DNA of 25,835 nucleotides from Lobulomyces angularis (Eukaryota; Chytridiomycota; Chytridiomycetes; Lobulomycetales; Lobulomycetaceae): contig JADHYX010000325.1 in NCBI GenBank assembly GCA_027604685.1, forward strand, positions 1-25,835. Reading direction: 5' to 3'. The translations under genes and the position numbers were made by a program. Shown piece after piece: positions 25,827 through 25,835 of this stretch; within the stretch, counting starts at the first letter, position 1; each line of letters opens with the position of its first letter. Below the pieces are notes generated by a model. It had not been told where the DNA came from. It saw only the letters and a program-made list of their open reading frames with translations, and made no database searches.

Positions 25827-25835
25827 ACTTTAGAC

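Overview
The window is nuclear DNA from an AT-rich, intron-dense eukaryote. Twelve protein genes and one tRNA gene can be read with spliced models. Introns are nearly all GT-AG, mostly 35-60 bases, and several genes have ten or more. Gaps between genes are short. Two markers together suggest a zoosporic (flagellated) fungus or close relative: a two-pore, TOK-type potassium channel of the kind known from fungi, and the flagellar nexin-dynein regulatory complex subunit DRC4 beside a centrin. This placement is an inference; no species is claimed.

Layout, left to right. A SAC3/Thp3-type PCI protein (126-1152,+), an NSUN2 tRNA m5C methyltransferase (1326-4091,+), DRC4 (4332-6180,+) and a centrin (6372-7159,+) run head to tail. 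NRDE2 (7272-10911,-) converges on centrin and shares a 90-base divergent promoter with the eIF5-mimic protein 5MP/BZW (11002-12648,+). TOM5 (13043-13233,-) and SGF29 (13460-14405,-) follow. An 861-base gap holds a GC-richer island without a gene assignment. Then come an RRM protein resembling calcipressin/RCAN (15267-16255,+) and a double-domain deaminase of the CDADC1 family (16561-18461,+). LSM3 (18526-18951,-), the TOK channel (19515-22361,-) and cystathionine gamma-lyase (22550-24087,-) lie on the minus strand. A CRAL-TRIO (Sec14-like) protein (24293-25365,+) and an initiator tRNA-Met (25600-25672,-) close the annotated part. The right edge carries short direct and inverted copies of one motif.

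The genes do not form one pathway. They serve RNA modification and surveillance (NSUN2, NRDE2, LSM3, SAC3-type), translation start (5MP, initiator tRNA), chromatin (SGF29), flagellum and basal body (DRC4, centrin), mitochondrial import (TOM5), nucleotide and sulfur metabolism (deaminase, cystathionine gamma-lyase), lipid transfer (CRAL-TRIO) and ion transport (TOK). I see no mobile-element genes, no CRISPR and no viral genes. I do not see a clear undescribed multi-gene system. The best second-look items are the two unexplained GC-richer islands, a CDADC1-type deaminase outside animals, a centrin with a shortened second EF-hand loop, and a frame-preserving intron in the channel.

All splice models were built by eye from reading frame, GT/AG signals and remembered family sequence. 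No alignment or search was run.
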